Shown piece after piece: positions 1 to 10,286 of a stretch of 21,660 nt of DNA. This DNA comes from Rodentolepis nana. Its lineage: Eukaryota; Platyhelminthes; Cestoda; Cyclophyllidea; Hymenolepididae. The stretch's first letter is position 1, and each line of letters begins with the position of its first letter. The position numbers and the translations under genes were made by a program. The stretch is from assembly GCA_900617975.1 (NCBI GenBank), contig UZAE01013515.1:1-21660 (forward strand). The letters run 5' to 3'. The notes under the pieces were generated by a model. The model saw only the letters and a list, made by a program, of their open reading frames with translations, was not told the origin of the DNA and searched no databases.

Positions 1-412
1 GTGATTGCACGCATACATTCATCGAAACTGTTTGAGATGGGCAATTTAAGTTGCTTTAGTCTTAGCTATTACCATCGGGTGTTTCAAACGTTCCGGAGCC
101 ACACTCACAAGTGGCTGTTATTCTTTCACCCTTTATCCTGATCGAAATGAGTTGGCGTGATTAGCCGTCCACATCATTGGATGTGAGAGCCGGTATTGTG
201 ACACGAGCATTTATCACCCTGTCAATAAGAGACACGTAGTAGGCAATAATTTGTATTAGTTTTCGATTAAACTTCATTTTGAGAGCACTTAGTGAACTGT
301 GCTATATTTAGAAAAAAGTAAAGCCGTTACAAAGTCTAAGCTTCGTATAAATTTATCGATGTGGTAAGCAACATGAACACTGGAGTTAGCTCATGAAATT
401 TGAGCACCAAAA

Positions 413-579
413 GTGAGCACCAAAGTGAGGTGAGTACTGTGGAAGTGGTCGAATATGACATACAGTGGGGTGATGGTAGTTAAAAGCCAGAAGTCAACTG
501 CCGGTTAATAGACCTTTTTGCCGTATGAATATACGTTGCCCAGGGTGCACCACGTGGAGGCAAGTCTATCGCACACCCC
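413..579 (-). mobile_element. Retroposon copy A: intact ribozyme head, tail end missing
   Basis: Element direction is minus. It starts with GGGG at 579 and matches the other copies through the ribozyme and the first half of the body, then stops near 420 without the ATAAATA tail. A 10-bp duplication, agcaccaaaa, flanks it at 403-412 and 580-589. The duplication touches the first base of the ribozyme. Between the left duplication and the homologous body lies a second near-copy of the target sequence (about 414-424), which suggests slippage during insertion. Confidence 0.85.
508..579 (-). ncRNA. HDV-like ribozyme of copy A, apparently intact
   Basis: Read on the minus strand from 579. P1 is 7 bp GGGGUGU/GCACCCU with G1-U. 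P2 is AUAGACU paired with GGUCUAU, 7 bp with one G-U. P3 is GCC/GGU, where the changed first base still pairs as G-U. L3 is UCCACGU, followed by the GGGCAAC core. P4 is CGUAU/AUACG with a 4-nt loop, and J4/2 begins GCAAA with the catalytic C. The predicted 5' product end is the duplication junction. Confidence 0.85.
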
Positions 580-856
580 AGCACCAAAACATTTGCTAGC
601 GTTTTTTTGCTTCTTATATGAACTAAGGTATTCGTATGCTTCCAAAATGCAGATCAAGTCTTTTCTCTTGTCTCTTAGCACAAATCTTAACTCAGTTTTA
701 TAAATTGTAAAATTTTAAGCAAATTGCATTTATCTCTTCGGTGATATGTAATCCTAGACATTTAGTGAAGCTTTGGATCATCTGTTCCCCAGATAGGGGA
801 ACTATTCCCACATATGTGTACCTTCTTCGATTTCACTCACTCATACCTTTGACCAC

Positions 857-928
857 GGGGTGTGCGATAGACTTACCTCCACGTGGTGCACCCTGGGCAA
901 CGTATACTCATGCGGCAAAAAATTCTAT
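857..928 (+). ncRNA. HDV-like self-cleaving ribozyme of copy B
   Basis: Pairing by eye: P1 857-863 (GGGGUGU) with 888-894 (GCACCCU), first pair G-U; J1/2 GC; P2 867-874 with 921-928 (one C/U mismatch at 872/923); P3 875-877 with 885-887 (ACC/GGU); L3 UCCACGU with CC available for P1.1 to the GG at 895-896; then CAAC; P4 901-905 with 910-914 and a 4-nt loop; J4/2 starting GC with the catalytic C at 916. Layout, lengths, the G1-U wobble and the GGGCAAC core match the nested double pseudoknot of the HDV ribozyme class. Predicted cleavage is 5' of 857, the element boundary. Activity is inferred, and the P2 mismatch may weaken it. Confidence 0.85.
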
Positions 929-1173
929 TAATCAGCAGTTGGCTTCTCACTTCAAACAACCATCACCCCCACTGTATGTCATATTCGACCCCTACCACTA
1001 CTCATCTTACCCTTTCTGAGCCTTTGCGTCTGTTTCTTTTACATCTTTGAAACACCCTTCTATTCCCCCCCCCCTGAATTATTCTCACTTTGATGTTCCT
1101 CCTCCCCTCTGTGAAGCCCGAAGTCAACTAAAGGGCTAATGATAACTATCAAAACGCCTGCCATTTGTTACAA
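857..1173 (+). mobile_element. Retroposon copy B: full length, sense to the gene
   Basis: This full-length copy runs from GGGG at 857 to ccatttgttacaa and is bounded by a perfect 14-bp duplication, atacctttgaccac, at 843-856 and 1174-1187. Its 5' end is exactly the predicted ribozyme cleavage site. It contains a C run at about 1065-1074 inside the body. It is one of only two copies on the gene's strand, so its ribozyme would be present in the pre-mRNA. With copy A it makes an inverted pair separated by 277 bp. Confidence 0.92.
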
Positions 1174-1603
1174 ATACCTTTGACCACAATTCACCTCCCC
1201 TTCTATTGACCTGAGACGCTGAATTCCATTTACTGGAGAACTAAAGTTGTGTGTGTGGGTGAGTGTATGTTGTGACTACCTTCTCCTTTTCCAATTGGAG
1301 ATATTCACCCATCAACGGCATCGCGTGTCCGAATTGGCTGAGTGCTGACCATTGCATAACTGTCATAACTAAATTATACGCAACTATTAGTTTGAGCTTG
1401 ACTTTTCGCCTTCTTCCCACTGGTAGCGTGTGATGTTATCAAAACAAAAAGTCGACAAATTTTCCTTCTATTAATATTATACCTTAATTTTTGTTGAATA
1501 ATAGATATATTGCATTGACGATTAATTTGTTGGTGACGTGGCGGACAAGGGTATTAGTCAGTTAATCGATTGCATTCACTTTTCTTCTGTGCTTACATTT
1601 CAG

Positions 1604-1842
1604 ATTTGATGCAGGGTACTGACTACTCTCTTCGAATGTCTGCGAGTACCCGTGGAGGTCAAGGTCTCTGGTCCCCTTCAAAGCGTTTTCGTACCCACGG
1701 CGAGGCGCGCATAATCGATATGGAAGCCTTTCTCACCACCGGCCCCTCAACTCTCCCTTCTCTTCTGCCTTCCCAACCTGAACAACCCGAGGGTGACCTT
1801 GACGTGGTGAATAGGCGGTCAGAATACAAAGTTCCTGACAAG
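1604..1842 (+). CDS. DCC: Exon: C-terminal half of FN3-3 plus linker to FN3-4
   Basis: The exon starts after a pyrimidine-rich tract ending tttcag and stops at aag|gtaagt. It enters in phase 1 and leaves in phase 0. The first ~30 residues are a textbook FN3 second half: LMQGTDYSLRMSAST, then GxGLWSPSKRFRT, with the E-strand tyrosine and the G-strand RT ending. A ~45-residue linker rich in P, S, L and E follows and ends in VPDK. In DCC the same place, between FN3-3 and FN3-4, carries a VPD motif just before the fourth domain, but the linker there is much shorter. The first half of this FN3 must lie on an exon upstream of the window. I see no candidate for it in 1-1603. Confidence 0.85.
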
Positions 1843-2371
1843 GTAAGTGTCACTTGTGAATCCAGTTGATCTTTATATAAAGTGGATTGAAAATGTCAAT
1901 TTTTTTCAAATTGCCTATTTGACATGACATAATGTTACAAGACAGATATGTCAGTTAATTGAAGTCATGACTTTCTGTAAATAAAATGTTGAATTTAGCG
2001 TACCAAAAAAAGTGTAGAATATTGCTGAATATAGAAGATTGCAATGGCGCTAATGAATATTCATTGTTTATGTTTCATCTTTATTCAACTTACGTAGTTT
2101 TGGAAGAAGAAGAAGGCATTGCATCAGCGTTCAAGCAAGCCAGCTCAATCATATCTGACCTGGCCATCAGATCATTCAACAAATTTTAGAGTCGATGGGC
2201 ATTGTACCCCTAATTCAGGGCCACTAGACGCTGCATTTAATGCTATGACTCACCGACTGCTCTTGTTCAAACCACCCTGATATTACAACTTGATAGTTCT
2301 GCTTTCTAAAGCATCCTTCATCTTTGCCCTGGAAATATAAAGATGATTTATAATTTGGCCTATATTTATTT

Positions 2372-2386
2372 GGGGAGGGGGGGGGG
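2372..2386. repeat. G-rich homopolymer tract
   Basis: Four Gs, one A, then ten Gs. A simple intronic tract with no gene. Confidence 0.9.
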
Positions 2387-3356
2387 ATATCATATGGAAT
2401 CAGGAAGTGGTTTTCTCAAAGTACGTGTAAGCCATAGTTTTCTCTTCATTAGAGCTCTGACTCAGATACGCCCTTAGAGGGATTCTTTTTGTTCCATCTC
2501 CTTCATCGCAAATGAGGGTAAATCGTCACCTTTCCCACTTTTTTTTTCTTTCCGCCCGTATTCTCCGTTTTATCTCTTTCTCGCGCGCGCCTACTTTAAA
2601 GTTAAAATTGGAGGAAGGGCAAAGAAGGCTGCAAAAAACGCCTCTAATCCAAAAGGCTTATCACAGTGGAAAATGTGCTTAAATGCAGGAAGAGGAGTGA
2701 AAGAGGCGGGGAATAAACTTTCCCCTTCCACGCATTTCCAGTCGATTTGCCCTCTATAAGTAGGCGACACACATTTGGGAAACAAACTGAACACGTTATG
2801 GCTTTATAAGGGATATACTGGCATGGTGGTTAGATCTAGAAGGAAGAATAGACAAAACGCCTTACACACAACGGAAAACAGCGTTGAAAAGGTATTCTAT
2901 TATGAGATTTAATTTGCTCATGGGTTACCCTATGTTGGTCTGTCGGTGAGCATACTTCCATTAACACAATGAAAGGTGACCGTAAAGTCCAGTGGTCGCG
3001 GCATTTCATTGACCTCAACTTTCAAATTTGTCTGCTTTTCTTCCTGCATGCTAGCCGACTGGTTTAATTTTATCCATAACAATTGACATATATCCACTAG
3101 GAAAGGTTAAAGTTTATCGTACTTTTGTCCAATTTCTTCCCCTTTTAGCCAGCGAATATAGCTTTAAATGACAAGTAAGGGTATTTTGCTATTTACAATT
3201 TGATTCCTACAAAAAGTAACAAAAACTTTCAAACTGGCGCTTGACAACGACAAGCTTTTCAAACAGAGAACTACATCATAGACACATGTCACCCCGCCCT
3301 CCCTCCCCCCTCAAATGCTGATTTCACACGTCTCATCAAATTAATTTAAATTTTAA

Positions 3357-3371
3357 CCCCCCCCCCCCCCC
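3357..3371. repeat. Poly-C tract, 15 nt
   Basis: An uninterrupted C run in intron sequence, with another C-rich stretch about 60 bp upstream (3294-3311). Confidence 0.9.
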
Positions 3372-4027
3372 GACTTTCATTTCTTTACATGGTGTCCCGA
3401 TTTCAGAGGGCCAGTCCACCACTTCGTCGCTGAATAATTTAATTTCTCCGCGCGTATTTTCACCGAAGACAAATGAGAATAGAGGTTTGATGAATGGCAT
3501 TTTAAATCACACCGTCTGGCATAAAAAGTCAACTCACTTTAATTCACATATCTCTTACTAAGTTTAGTGTTAATTCTAGTTCGAATTTCGCTGTAAATTG
3601 CCCAAGTCAGTATTTTCCTTGAGGTAACAGAGAAGAACTATTTTTACAACTGCCATCCAATCTGTGGAGAAAAGGGAAGTTGTCTTCTCTCCTTGGTAGT
3701 CAAGTCTCTGGTGCTTTCAACAGACATTTTGGCATCTGCAATTTCCAATGAGGGTCAATATTTGTTGAATCCGTCACCGCTACGCCATTTTATTCTTCCG
3801 TTATCAATAATTGACATTTATTTAAACTCCTCGTGTGTAGAGAAGAGTTTAAATAGGAATTTGAGGCTGGCATAACAGTCTTTACCTCCTCTCTCCTCAT
3901 GGTCACAACAACAAACAGTGCCAACCGGTAAAAAGCCCCAAAATTAGGCCCAACAATTGAAATTCGAGGCACAAATTTCATTTGTCATTCCGGCGGAAGA
4001 AAAGTTGAGTTGGATACAAAGAAAAGT

Positions 4028-4048
4028 ACTCTACTCTACTCTACTCTC
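4028..4048. repeat. (TACTC)n microsatellite
   Basis: Four perfect TACTC units and part of a fifth, running into a pyrimidine-rich stretch. Confidence 0.9.
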
Positions 4049-5261
4049 CCCTCCCATTCCCTTTTTTTGCGCTCCAAAAATATTCTACAAACTTGCAAGC
4101 ATTAGAAATATACTGAGAGTGGGGTTACACGATGTCGGTAATATACATGACCGAGCTTGATCAGGAGAGAGAATGTTGTGTCGATGCCTATATTTTACTC
4201 CAAATAAGCATATTTGGCTTTTTAGACAAGCTAAAATGATAGCCGGGGGGGGAGAGAGGCTATCACGAATTGAAATTAATGAGATGCTAAAGTTTAAAGC
4301 GTGCAGATTGATAGCTTGTCAGTCTTTTGGGCATGATGTGATGCCCTATTTTATTAAGTAGGCTGATTAGAAATTTAAGGTTGAACAATGGGATATGCCA
4401 TATTGTACAATGAGTGTTCAACTTAATAAATATTCGTTCCTGCGTGCACGTTCCCAGTAGATTCTGTTTTAGAGATAATTCCTTACAAAACCAATGATTT
4501 TTTTCTGAGGCTATTGAGAATGGATGGCTTTCCTCAAATGCGAGGAAAGGAGAGAAGAGAGGGAGAAATGGTAGGCCAGCTGAAAACAAAAGAGCGTTCA
4601 GTATTGATGAGCTAAAAGTGCTTGTTGTAATAGGGCCAAATTGAGCTACGCTAGGGCACTTTTCTCTATGCACTTGAGGAACAACTAATATAGAAATGTA
4701 GAGACACCATTTGCCTCCAATAGAGTGGTGTAACGCAAATGAATTCGCTGCAGTGCTGTCTAATTCGATGATATTTAAAGTAATTAATTAGCTCCGGTAG
4801 CCAATATGATACACACCTCCTCAAACCAGGTTCTCTATTCAAAAAATTCGGCAAAAAATCATCGCTCGAAATTGTTATTGCGAATAACTGGAAGACCAAA
4901 TCGATTCTTTGCCTCACCTCTAAGAATTTCACTCCGAATGACAATATAACGACAATCGTGAATGAATACCTATTTGTCTCGCCAATAAATCGAGTCAGAC
5001 TTGGAGTGGCTGGCACCTGAGCACACACAGACATCAGATAAACCACGTTAGCCCCCGCCCCCACCCCACCCTTACCCTTTGTCGCGCCTTAGCCTCAAGC
5101 GTGTGCCTCATTCATGTGATGAATCACATGAAATTCACTGGTTTAGCACACATAAATCATACCTTCACCTGCCCGTCCCCTGCCACCAATTTTAGTCCCT
5201 TCTGCCATCATAGAAAATAGTGCTTATGGGAGTTGTCACCTAATTGAGTACTCCCTTCTCA

Positions 5262-5274
5262 CCCCCCCCCCCCC
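5262..5274. repeat. Poly-C tract, 13 nt
   Basis: A C run followed by further CT-rich sequence to about 5288, intronic. Confidence 0.85.
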
Positions 5275-7528
5275 TCCACCCCTCCCTTGCCGCTACATTT
5301 ATCATATTCGCCTCATTTGCCATAAAATTTAACTTTTTCCCAATATGCTTAATTATCCTGTGAATAGCTGTGACAATTGTGTCGGAATATTTAACGCTCA
5401 ACTTTGAAAAAGTTGGACACATTTTACCACGCATAATTAGGGTAGATTGGGAAGTTTACGTTGTTCCTCCTTAACCAAATTATAACCCACAAAGTTGATT
5501 TTAACGGCTTCTCACAAGTGAGACGCGATTCGACCCCTTGTGATCACAAAAATAGATTTTGTCTTGATCGGCATGAATTTGGACGTTTCTACGTGAAGTG
5601 ACGGTAATCAACAGGATAGGCAACTCCACACTAGTATCAAATTGTTCTTTTATTAATAAATGTATTACGAGTAGTAATATTTGAACAGGTGTTGGCATAA
5701 CTGGAAGGTTATAATCTGAGGACCGGGTTGTGAGATTTGGTCCATGAAATTATTTTCTTGTGGCTTTTATAAGAACTGAAAAGCTCTGTAAACTGTTGTC
5801 CATCATCGAGGTCGACGGAGAGAGGTCCTTTCAACGGTTTGATCACAAAATTATTGTTTGACACACATACACACGCGCGATTTTTGGCGTTTAATTTTGG
5901 TGTTATTTTTTACCTCTAGAGATTGAAAGAATGTGGTCAACGCAACGCCTTAACTCACAATGCTTTTTCTTTTAGCCGTCTGAAGGAAGTGTTAAGAAAG
6001 ACGGTTTTCTGTAGGCTTTTTCCTATGGGTTTGACATATTAGCTAACACAAAGCTTTTATCGTGTTTGAAAGATGCATAAAAATGGAGACACGAAGTTAA
6101 TGCGGAAAGCGAGTCATGTCAATTGGTCAGAATTTGAAACACTGCTCAACTTGTAGACTTACTTAAGGGGGGCATATGTACAAGGTGTCACCACATTGTC
6201 GTCACTTTAGGGATATGCTCTTAGCAATTTATGTGTTTTCCAACGAGGTTGAAATCAACAAGAATTTTGCATCTGGAATATGGGAGGAATGAACAGTGTG
6301 TGCGTGATTAAAAAACTGCATTATGGATTTTCAGCCTTAAGTGGTGAAAATTTAGTGCAAATTCCTACTAGTTGGTGGTTATAAAATTACGTGTATTGAA
6401 GGTCAACTGTTTGAATAAACTTACCTATCATAAAGGTAATGTTACAGAGTCCTTGAAACATTATTTTTCGTAAGGCTTTCAATTCTCCTAATCACTTCCT
6501 CTGAGGTGCTTTTAGAGGGCAACAACTCTTTACATTCCAGAAGCAAATTAGATTTGCACACAAAGGTTCTGGGTTGTGCTGAACTTAACTTCATTTGGAA
6601 TCGATTACACCCATCGGAGCCCTTGGAGAAAAAATCGATCAATCTTAAATGCAGTACAATAATAGGTGTGCAAATCGATATTTGGCAAATAAATACCCCC
6701 TAGACTGGAGATTAATCCTTGTGTATATCTGTGCAGGAGTACTGCGTTCATCTTTCTTGAAATACCTTGGTGGAGCATATGAAAGCTAAGATAGACGTTG
6801 AGGATACATGAACCTGAAAGTGGACAGTAGAGAAAACTTCGGAAAAAGATTTTGAACCCTAATCCCATTGTTTATATTTCTTCAGTGGATTTAGAGAATA
6901 AAAGGACCAATTTGGTCGATAGATGGTTAGTGTAACGCAAACCACTGGCATTAGGAATGAGTAGAGAGAGGGGTAGGGGGGGGGCAGAGAAGTTTTAGGT
7001 ACTTTTAATCATGGGACTAATGCGTTTTCCCTGCTCTAAAGAGTAATTTGATTTTCCTTGCAACGCTGCTACGATATTATTGGTTCACAAGTTGGCTGCC
7101 AAGTTCATGAATGCGATTGTGACAGCAATATTTAGAGCCTGTTGTTTGATTCATTATCTTTCGTGGATGGTTAGGCAATTGGAGTTGTATATCATTAATC
7201 ATTTTTTAATTCCGTAATTACAACATTTTAAAAAGGCTAACAAGTAACTGCACTTTTGCAGTTTAAACATTGACGAATGAAGTGCATTTTTAAATGTGTC
7301 TGCGCAGACTGAACACTTTCTCGATCAACTTGTGTTCCATTTTGGACAAAAATTTGACCACCATCTTGGGGTTAACTATAAAATAAGCTAAGGCAGTCCA
7401 ATGTGTCCAATCTTAGCAGCTAGTAGTTTTTGAAAGAATTTTGAAAAAGTTGGAATTTAATACACAAACGCAGTCCTTTTAGAAATGCTTTACTCTAATT
7501 AATTTAAAAAATAAAATTTTCATTAGAT

Positions 7529-7807
7529 ATTTATTTATTTATTTCAAATGCAGGCGTTTTGATAGTTATCATTAACCTTTAGTAGACTTCGGGCTTCACG
7601 GAGGGGAGGAGGAACATCAAAGTGAGGGGGAAGAGAAGAGTGGTCCACAGATGTAAAAGAGACCGACATACAGACACAAAGGCTCAGAAGGGGTAAGATG
7701 AGTACTGTGATAGGGGTCGAAGATGACATACAGTCGGGTTATGGTAGTTTGAAGTCAGAAAACAATTGCCGGTTTATAGACTTTTTCGCCATTTGAGTAT
7801 ACGTTGC
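7529..7807 (-). mobile_element. Retroposon copy C: 5'-truncated inside the ribozyme
   Basis: Element direction is minus. The tail lies at 7529-7545 (TTTA repeats on the + strand) and the body follows, but the match ends at acgttgc (7807). P1, P2 5' strand and P3 are therefore missing, and only the P4 hairpin and J4/2 remain. This is the usual outcome of incomplete reverse transcription. Flanking duplication is doubtful: only ttcatt at 7519-7524 and 7808-7813. Confidence 0.85.
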
Positions 7808-8570
7808 TTCATTTACACACTACATAAAGTTGAGATCAACCATGACCTATCCGATCACTGCCTTGGAGTTATTAAAGCGAATTTTGGCCAAAATTGTAAA
7901 TAGTTTGAAGGCCTCGCTGGTTTGGTTTGAATAGATGTTATATTAGGGCTGATAATACAGGCCATATATTTTTCTGAAGCTGTCCAACTCGAAGACCATC
8001 CGCCTTTTATAACGTGTTTAACACCTGCTGAAAGTTTCAGCCACATTTGTCATTTATTCCAACAAAGTTAAGCAACGCTTGTGCATTATTCTTTCATATT
8101 TTATTGGACTACTGGAGTATGTAGGACTCATTTGCCTGCCTTTTGATGGTATGGAAACAACAAAATTATCAATAAATTCACATGGTAAAGGAAATTAAAA
8201 TACTCCCTCTGATTAGATTGTGGGAAACTTAGGCTAAATAAGGTAAAACATTGGCCCATTAGGTGGGCATGAGATGGGAATGTGAATCGAGAAGATGTGG
8301 ATACTGAAGAGAGAATATAGAATGTTCCACTTACCTTGAATTCTGGAAATCTTCGATTACCCGATGTCGCGTGTTCAAAATTCATAGCTTTACTCCTCGG
8401 GCTAATACCTACAATATTCAGAACTTGTTTTAACATACTAGATATTCATGGCCTTTAGATCATTTGTAGCCTCTTACAGATAAGAGAAAATAGTTGGGGG
8501 TGAGAAAGTGGCCACTAGTGTTGAATCGGACTTGATTTTATAGTAAGTTCTCTTGATTCCCGATGAATAG

Positions 8571-8847
8571 ATCGTGGATTTTCGTGGACAGGGGCTTGTG
8601 AAGGCGATTCGTCTCTCTTGGCGCATAAAATGGCGTCGGCAACGCACATCCCAGAGGCAGGTGGGATGGTACGATGGTGACTCAGATGACAGTGAAGACG
8701 AAGTGATAGTGGAGAGCGGAGAAGGTGTAAATCATCTTCCAGAGGCGCCCAATGTCATGCTTCGGCTCATTTGGTGGGAGGGAGATTCGGAACCAGCTGA
8801 GGAAATGATCAGTGCCTCGTTCTCCTCTTACACTCTTCACAATCTGC
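8571..8847 (+). CDS. DCC: Exon: first two thirds of FN3-4, with an acidic insertion
   Basis: The acceptor is gatgaatag at 8570 and the donor is gtaagt at 8848; phase 0 in, phase 1 out. It encodes IVDFRGQGLVKAIRLSW, the A and B strands with the FN3 core tryptophan. Then come a basic run (RIKWRRQR) and a strongly acidic stretch (DGDSDDSEDEVIVESGEG). The fold resumes around VMLRLIWWEGD and ends ASFSSYTLHNL, the E-strand region. A normal FN3 has only a short loop between the B and C strands, so about 35-45 residues are extra here. The pyrimidine tract before the acceptor is weak, so the exact 5' edge is less sure than the reading frame. A 93-aa minus-strand frame over this exon is a shadow. Confidence 0.85.
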
Positions 8848-9620
8848 GTAAGTCTGATTGATTGCGTCATTAACTCAGTAATGCAACGGCAGATAGCCAC
8901 TAACAAAGAGGATATTGTCACTGAAATATATCCAAGTGTCCTTTGGGGCAACATTGTGGTCACACTTACTTAAAAATGTAGCAGAAAAAAATCAATCTCT
9001 ACACCATTTGTCGTTTGGGTGAAGGATTTACAAACAATGCCGTCAATTGTAGGTGTGAACGTGTGCCAATGGTAATTGATAACATAGCACAATGGAAGAG
9101 GTCCATTTTGCTTAGTTGTGTTGAAAATTCCCCTCCCCCAATAATACTGAACTTCCCAAGTCCATTTCTACGAGAAACCCACCCTCTACTGCCTCCACTG
9201 TTGACCTGTGTTAATCAGAGCGTTTGGTAATTCACACCACTGGATATGCAGAGGTTGACATTGATTTCGTGACCCATGACTCGGTAAACATATATGCTAA
9301 AAATTACTAGACCAACCGTGCTCAACTAAGACAAGATATTAAAAACTGATAAATGGGTCTATAAGCAGTCTCTCTCAAAGTCAATTAACTAGTCTAAGCA
9401 TATCTAAAGAATGCAAATTTTAAGTACCTCAGTGTTAATTTCAAGTATCATTCGAAGGTAAGCGACTTAAGAGTATCCGAAGAGGAGCCACTTGCAAATT
9501 TTATGGTGAGAATAATTTTGTTTCAAGAAAAAAAAACATGAAGCAGATTTGAACGACGGGTCTTAGTATGGTCTTAATTGAATTACAAAAGCAGGGGGGT
9601 AGTGGGAACAAAACGAAGGA

Positions 9621-9661
9621 GGTGGGGTGGGGGGNGGGGGGGGGGGGGGGGGGGGGGGGGG
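9621..9661. repeat. Long poly-G tract containing N 9635
   Basis: G-rich from 9621, with an unbroken run of 26 Gs after the N. The true length is uncertain because sequencing through such runs is unreliable, as the N suggests. Confidence 0.9.
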
Positions 9662-9898
9662 AGTTGGACTTCGAAGTTCAATATTACCGTCTCTTCAATT
9701 AGAGTTTGGCCATAATTTTCATTACCCGAACCAAAGCCTCTGAATTAGACGTCTGATGGAGACAAATAACGGAAATTACAGCTGGTTTCTCGAAGCATTT
9801 TTACATAATCATTTGGCCTTGCATTTTCAAGTCCAAAATTAATGATAACTATTTCTTAAAGCGAATGAAATTGGAGGTAATTGAGAATAGGATTTAAG

Positions 9899-9940
9899 TG
9901 GGTGGAGGAGGGGGAGGTGGGGGAGGTGGGGGGGTGGGGG
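9899..9940 (+). repeat. G-rich tract with quadruplex-forming spacing
   Basis: Successive G blocks of three to seven separated by one to three bases (GGGGGAGGTG-like units). This meets the usual four-run spacing for a G-quadruplex on the transcribed RNA strand of the intron. Confidence 0.75.
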
Positions 9941-10245
9941 ATATGATGATGAACTTATTGAGTTCGTTCCATCTCAGTTTTTTTTGGAAATTTTGAAGAT
10001 AGATATCTTTTTGTCAAACGTTAAAATAGAGGTACTTATTTTTGTTGTGTAAGAAAAAAATGTGTCATCAGCCAAGTCAGTTGTAATAAGATCAATGCCC
10101 TCCTGTACACACCTAGCACTATGGATTACCAAGTGAGCTGTTCACAGTAAAGGCTGACTGAACACGAGTTTCACATCTGAAATATTCTTGTGTACTGCAA
10201 GTCTCTCCCCAACTGGGCTTTGAAAGTGACAAGCTCCCCGTCATC

Positions 10246-10286
10246 TAGCTCCCCTTCCTCCCCCTCCCCTTCTCTCCCTCCCCCGC
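10246..10286. repeat. Pyrimidine tract
   Basis: C and T only for most of its length, in intron sequence about 140 bp before the small FN3-4 exon. A CTAG precedes it and CGCTC follows it. It is too far from the acceptor to be its pyrimidine tract. Confidence 0.75.

Larger units (their letters stand above)
1..1603 (+). other. Intron upstream of first visible exon, carrying repeats A and B
   Basis: No exon-like frame with FN3 features is visible. The stretch holds two copies of the ribozyme-headed repeat in opposite orientation (413-579 and 857-1173), a short GT-rich stretch near 1248-1275, and otherwise ordinary AT-rich sequence. Short open frames at 518-703 and 741-1019 lie on the repeats. 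Confidence 0.7.
1843..8570 (+). other. Large intron (6.7 kb) between FN3-3 and FN3-4 exons
   Basis: It begins gtaagt and ends tag. It contains poly-G and poly-C runs (2372-2386, 3357-3371, 5262-5274, 6969-6984), a (TACTC)n microsatellite at 4028-4048, and repeat copy C at 7529-7807. Minus-strand frames of 128 and 132 aa at 4287-4673 and 4666-5064 show no recognisable domain and look like chance. I see no further FN3, Ig or membrane-spanning exon here. Confidence 0.75.

Noticed and set aside
857..1173. tRNA-derived SINE with A and B boxes
   Set aside because: A B-box-like attcgaccc exists about 100 nt downstream, with its first base wrong, but no A box at proper spacing. The 5' region is explained better by the ribozyme fold.
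4600..4625. Hammerhead ribozyme core (gatgag near 4608)
   Set aside because: The CTGATGA core is not complete and no paired GAAA strand is found at suitable spacing.
4287..5064. Two adjoining minus-strand frames of 128 and 132 aa
   Set aside because: No motif, no splice or start context, and lengths within what chance gives in intron DNA of this composition.
8682..8963. 93-aa minus-strand frame
   Set aside because: It lies opposite the FN3-4 exon, whose + strand frame joins neighbouring exons in phase and encodes an FN3 fold. It is a shadow.
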